From NCBI RefSeq assembly GCF_040183065.1, contig NC_091122.1:152859955-152923954 (forward strand): 64,000 bases of DNA. The letters run 5' to 3'. The DNA comes from Periplaneta americana (Eukaryota; Arthropoda; Insecta; Blattodea; Blattidae). How positions within the stretch are numbered: position 1 is the first letter of the stretch; each line of letters opens with the position of its first letter. Made by a program: the position numbers and the translations under genes. Below the pieces are notes generated by a model. That model was given only the letters and a program-made list of their open reading frames with translations, made no database searches and was not told the origin of the DNA. Below are positions 61,891 through 64,000 of the stretch, piece after piece.

Positions 61891-62914
61891 AAATGTTCTT
61901 CAAATTCAGCGCAGAAAAATTTTCAAAATTTTTTTCAATTTTGACGTTTTGAAAAATTTGAATTTTTTATTTTCAGTGTTTGAAAATTACTGAATTGTGA
62001 AAAATTTAAAAATTTTGAATTGATTTTGAATTTCTAAATTTCTAAAAATTTTGAAAATTTTGAAATTTTTTTAAAATTTTGAAATTTTTATTAATTTTGA
62101 AAATTTTTGTAATTGTTTTAAAATTTGAAATAATTTAAAATTTTTCAAAATTTTGAAATTTCTTTTTTTTTTTAAATCAAAATTTTTTGAAAACGAACTG
62201 TTTTTCAATTTTGATTTTTTTTTCAATTTTCAATTAATTTCCAAAAAATATTGAAATGATTTTGAAAAACTAGAAAAATTTTGAAAATTTGAAAAATTTT
62301 AGAAATTTGAATATTCTGAATTTTGAATTAATTTCTAAATTTCTCAAAATTTTGAAAATTTTGAATTTTTTTTTTAAATTTTGAAATTTTTATTAACTTT
62401 TGAAAATTTTGTAATTGTTTTCAAATTTGAAAAAATTTAAAATTTTTCAAAATTTTGAAATTTATTTTTGAAAAATCAAATTTTTTGAAAACTAATTGTT
62501 TTTTAATTTTGAATTTTTTTTAATTTTAAATTAATTTCCAAAAAATATTGAAAAAAAACTAGAAAAATTTTGAAATATTGAAGAATTTTAGAAATTTCAA
62601 TATTCTGAATTTTGAATTAATCTTGCAATTTTTTGAAATCATTTTTAATTTTTTAAAATTCTAAAAATTTTTGAAATTTGCATTTTGAAAAATTTAGGAA
62701 AATTTTAATATTGTGAAATTTAAATTTTTGAAAATAGTGAAATTTTTTTTCGACTTTTGAAAATTAAAATTTTTTTTTATTTTGAAAGTTTTTTAATTTT
62801 TAAAACTTTTCAAAATATTTTGATTTTTGAAAAATATTTTATTTATTTTGAGTTCTGAAAATTTAAAATTTTCTGAAAATTTTGAAATTTTATTCAATTT
62901 TGCTAATTTGAATT
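61891..62914 (-). repeat. AT-rich low-complexity block with G on the plus strand
   Basis: Repeats of TTGAAAATTTTGAAATTTTT, the inverse of the left half. G replaces C after about 61.9 kb. Confidence 0.9.
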
Positions 62915-64000
62915 TGGGAGTGACAAAGAGAGAGTTTTGGAACGACTAGGAATGATTTTGGGATTGCGTTTGGTAGTGAATGCTGAATTTGCAACTCGGA
63001 GTGAATTCGGGAGAGCGTATGAGAGTGACTAGCAGTGGGAGTGGATAGGAGCGATTGTGCAAGACTAGGAGTGATTATCGGAGTGACTATAAGTGAATTG
63101 TGCGTGATTTGTTGTGATTTTACGACTCGGAGTGGGTTTGGGAGTGACAAGGAGTGAGTTTGGGAGAGACTACGAGCGACTTTTGGAGTGACTAGGAGTG
63201 AACATGGGAGTGACTGATAGTTGATTTGGGAGTGATTATGAGTGGATTTGGGAGTGATTAAGAGAGCGTTTTGGAGTGACTAGGAGTGAGTGTTTAGTGA
63301 CTAGGAGTGAGTTCTGAAGTGACTAGGAGTGAATTTGGGAGTGACTCTGGGAATGAATTTGGAAGTGACTAGAAGTGACTTTGGGAGTGACTGGGGAGTG
63401 AATTTTGGTTTGAATTGGAGATTTTTGTAGTGACTAGAAGTGAATTTGAGTGACTAAGAGTGAATTTGGGATTGAATATGAGTGGATTTTTGAGTGATTA
63501 AAAGTGTTTTTGGGAGTGAATTTTGGAGTGGATGGGAGGTAATTTGGGAGTGACTAGGTGTGAAATTGATAGTGAATATAAGTGGATTTGGGAGTGACTA
63601 GGAGCGATTTTTAGAGTGACTAGGAGTGATTTCGGAAGTGACCAGGAGTGCATTTGGGAGTGACTGAGAGTGAATAAGAGAGTGACTAGGAGTGAATTTG
63701 AGCGAATAAGAGTGAATGTGGGAGTAACTGTGTGTGTATTTGGGAGTAACTATGTGTGGATTAGGGAGTGATTAAGTCTGTATTTTGGAGTGAATTTGGG
63801 AGTGATTTGTAGTAACTTTGGGAATGGGTAGGAGTGAGTTTGAGATTGACTAGGAGTGAGTTTGGTAGTGACGAGTGAGATTGGGAGTTACTATAAAATT
63901 TTGCATGGACAAGGGGTGATTTTAGTGCGTAGGAATGAATTAGGGTGTGACTAGGAGAGAATTTGGGAGTGACTAGTAGTGAATTTGGAAGTGAGTATGG
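62915..64000 (-). repeat. CACTC minisatellite, inverse orientation (right palindrome arm)
   Basis: Plus strand reads GGGAGTGACTAGGAGTGAAT, the reverse complement of the 59.1-60.85 kb unit. It continues beyond the window edge. The small minus-strand frame at 63150-62890 is repeat translation. Confidence 0.93.

Overview
The window reads as nuclear DNA of an insect. It is AT-rich and intron-scale in spacing, has no operons, and is crowded with eukaryotic transposons (hAT, Tc1/mariner/pogo, PIF/Harbinger, LINEs, Penelope-like elements, tRNA-derived SINEs, one solo-LTR candidate). The LINE and SINE types resemble those I associate with cockroaches (Blattodea, Periplaneta-like), but species is an inference from family resemblance, not a search result.

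Layout. 0-20 kb: intergenic DNA filled with TE remnants. It holds LINE tails (2.7-3.5, 5.6-6.0, 7.0-7.75, 8.3-8.7, 8.8-10.2 kb), hAT elements with 8-bp target duplications (4.35-5.58, 7.22-7.42, 18.3-19.2 kb), a Tc1/pogo-like element (11.2-12.85 kb) with a rearranged sister copy (17.2-18.05 kb), and two clusters of a ~380-bp composite repeat carrying a tRNA-like module (6.0-6.9 and 14.7-15.8 kb). 20-30 kb: a solo-LTR candidate, a LINE flanked by (ATT)n runs, two further TIR elements, and a Penelope-like element with GIY-YIG endonuclease and a hammerhead-like motif.

30.4-33.1 kb: the only convincing host gene, a 916-residue secreted or GPI-anchored leucine-rich-repeat protein. Its last ~126 codons and 3' flank are duplicated at 39.66-42.4 kb. 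The duplicate starts at a good splice acceptor and its coding part is better conserved than its flank. Each of the two 3' flanks was later split by its own transposon (hAT in one, a TA-target element in the other).

42.4-53 kb: two more Penelope-like remnants with inverted terminal copies and hammerhead-like motifs. The first is split by a LINE and a TA-target MITE, and its terminal copy by a Tigger-like MITE. Then follow a 68-bp minisatellite, a deleted mariner, a SINE, a LINE tail and a PIF/Harbinger element with two convergent genes.

53-64 kb: no genes. This is a satellite domain: CACTC-type 11-bp arrays, a 13-bp GCCCTC array with G-quadruplex potential, a ~70-80-bp array, and a very large quasi-palindrome (59.1 to beyond 64 kb) whose arms and base skew flip at about 61.9 kb.

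Apart from the LRR gene and its duplicate exon, nothing here looks like a host pathway. The window is mainly a record of nested transposition.
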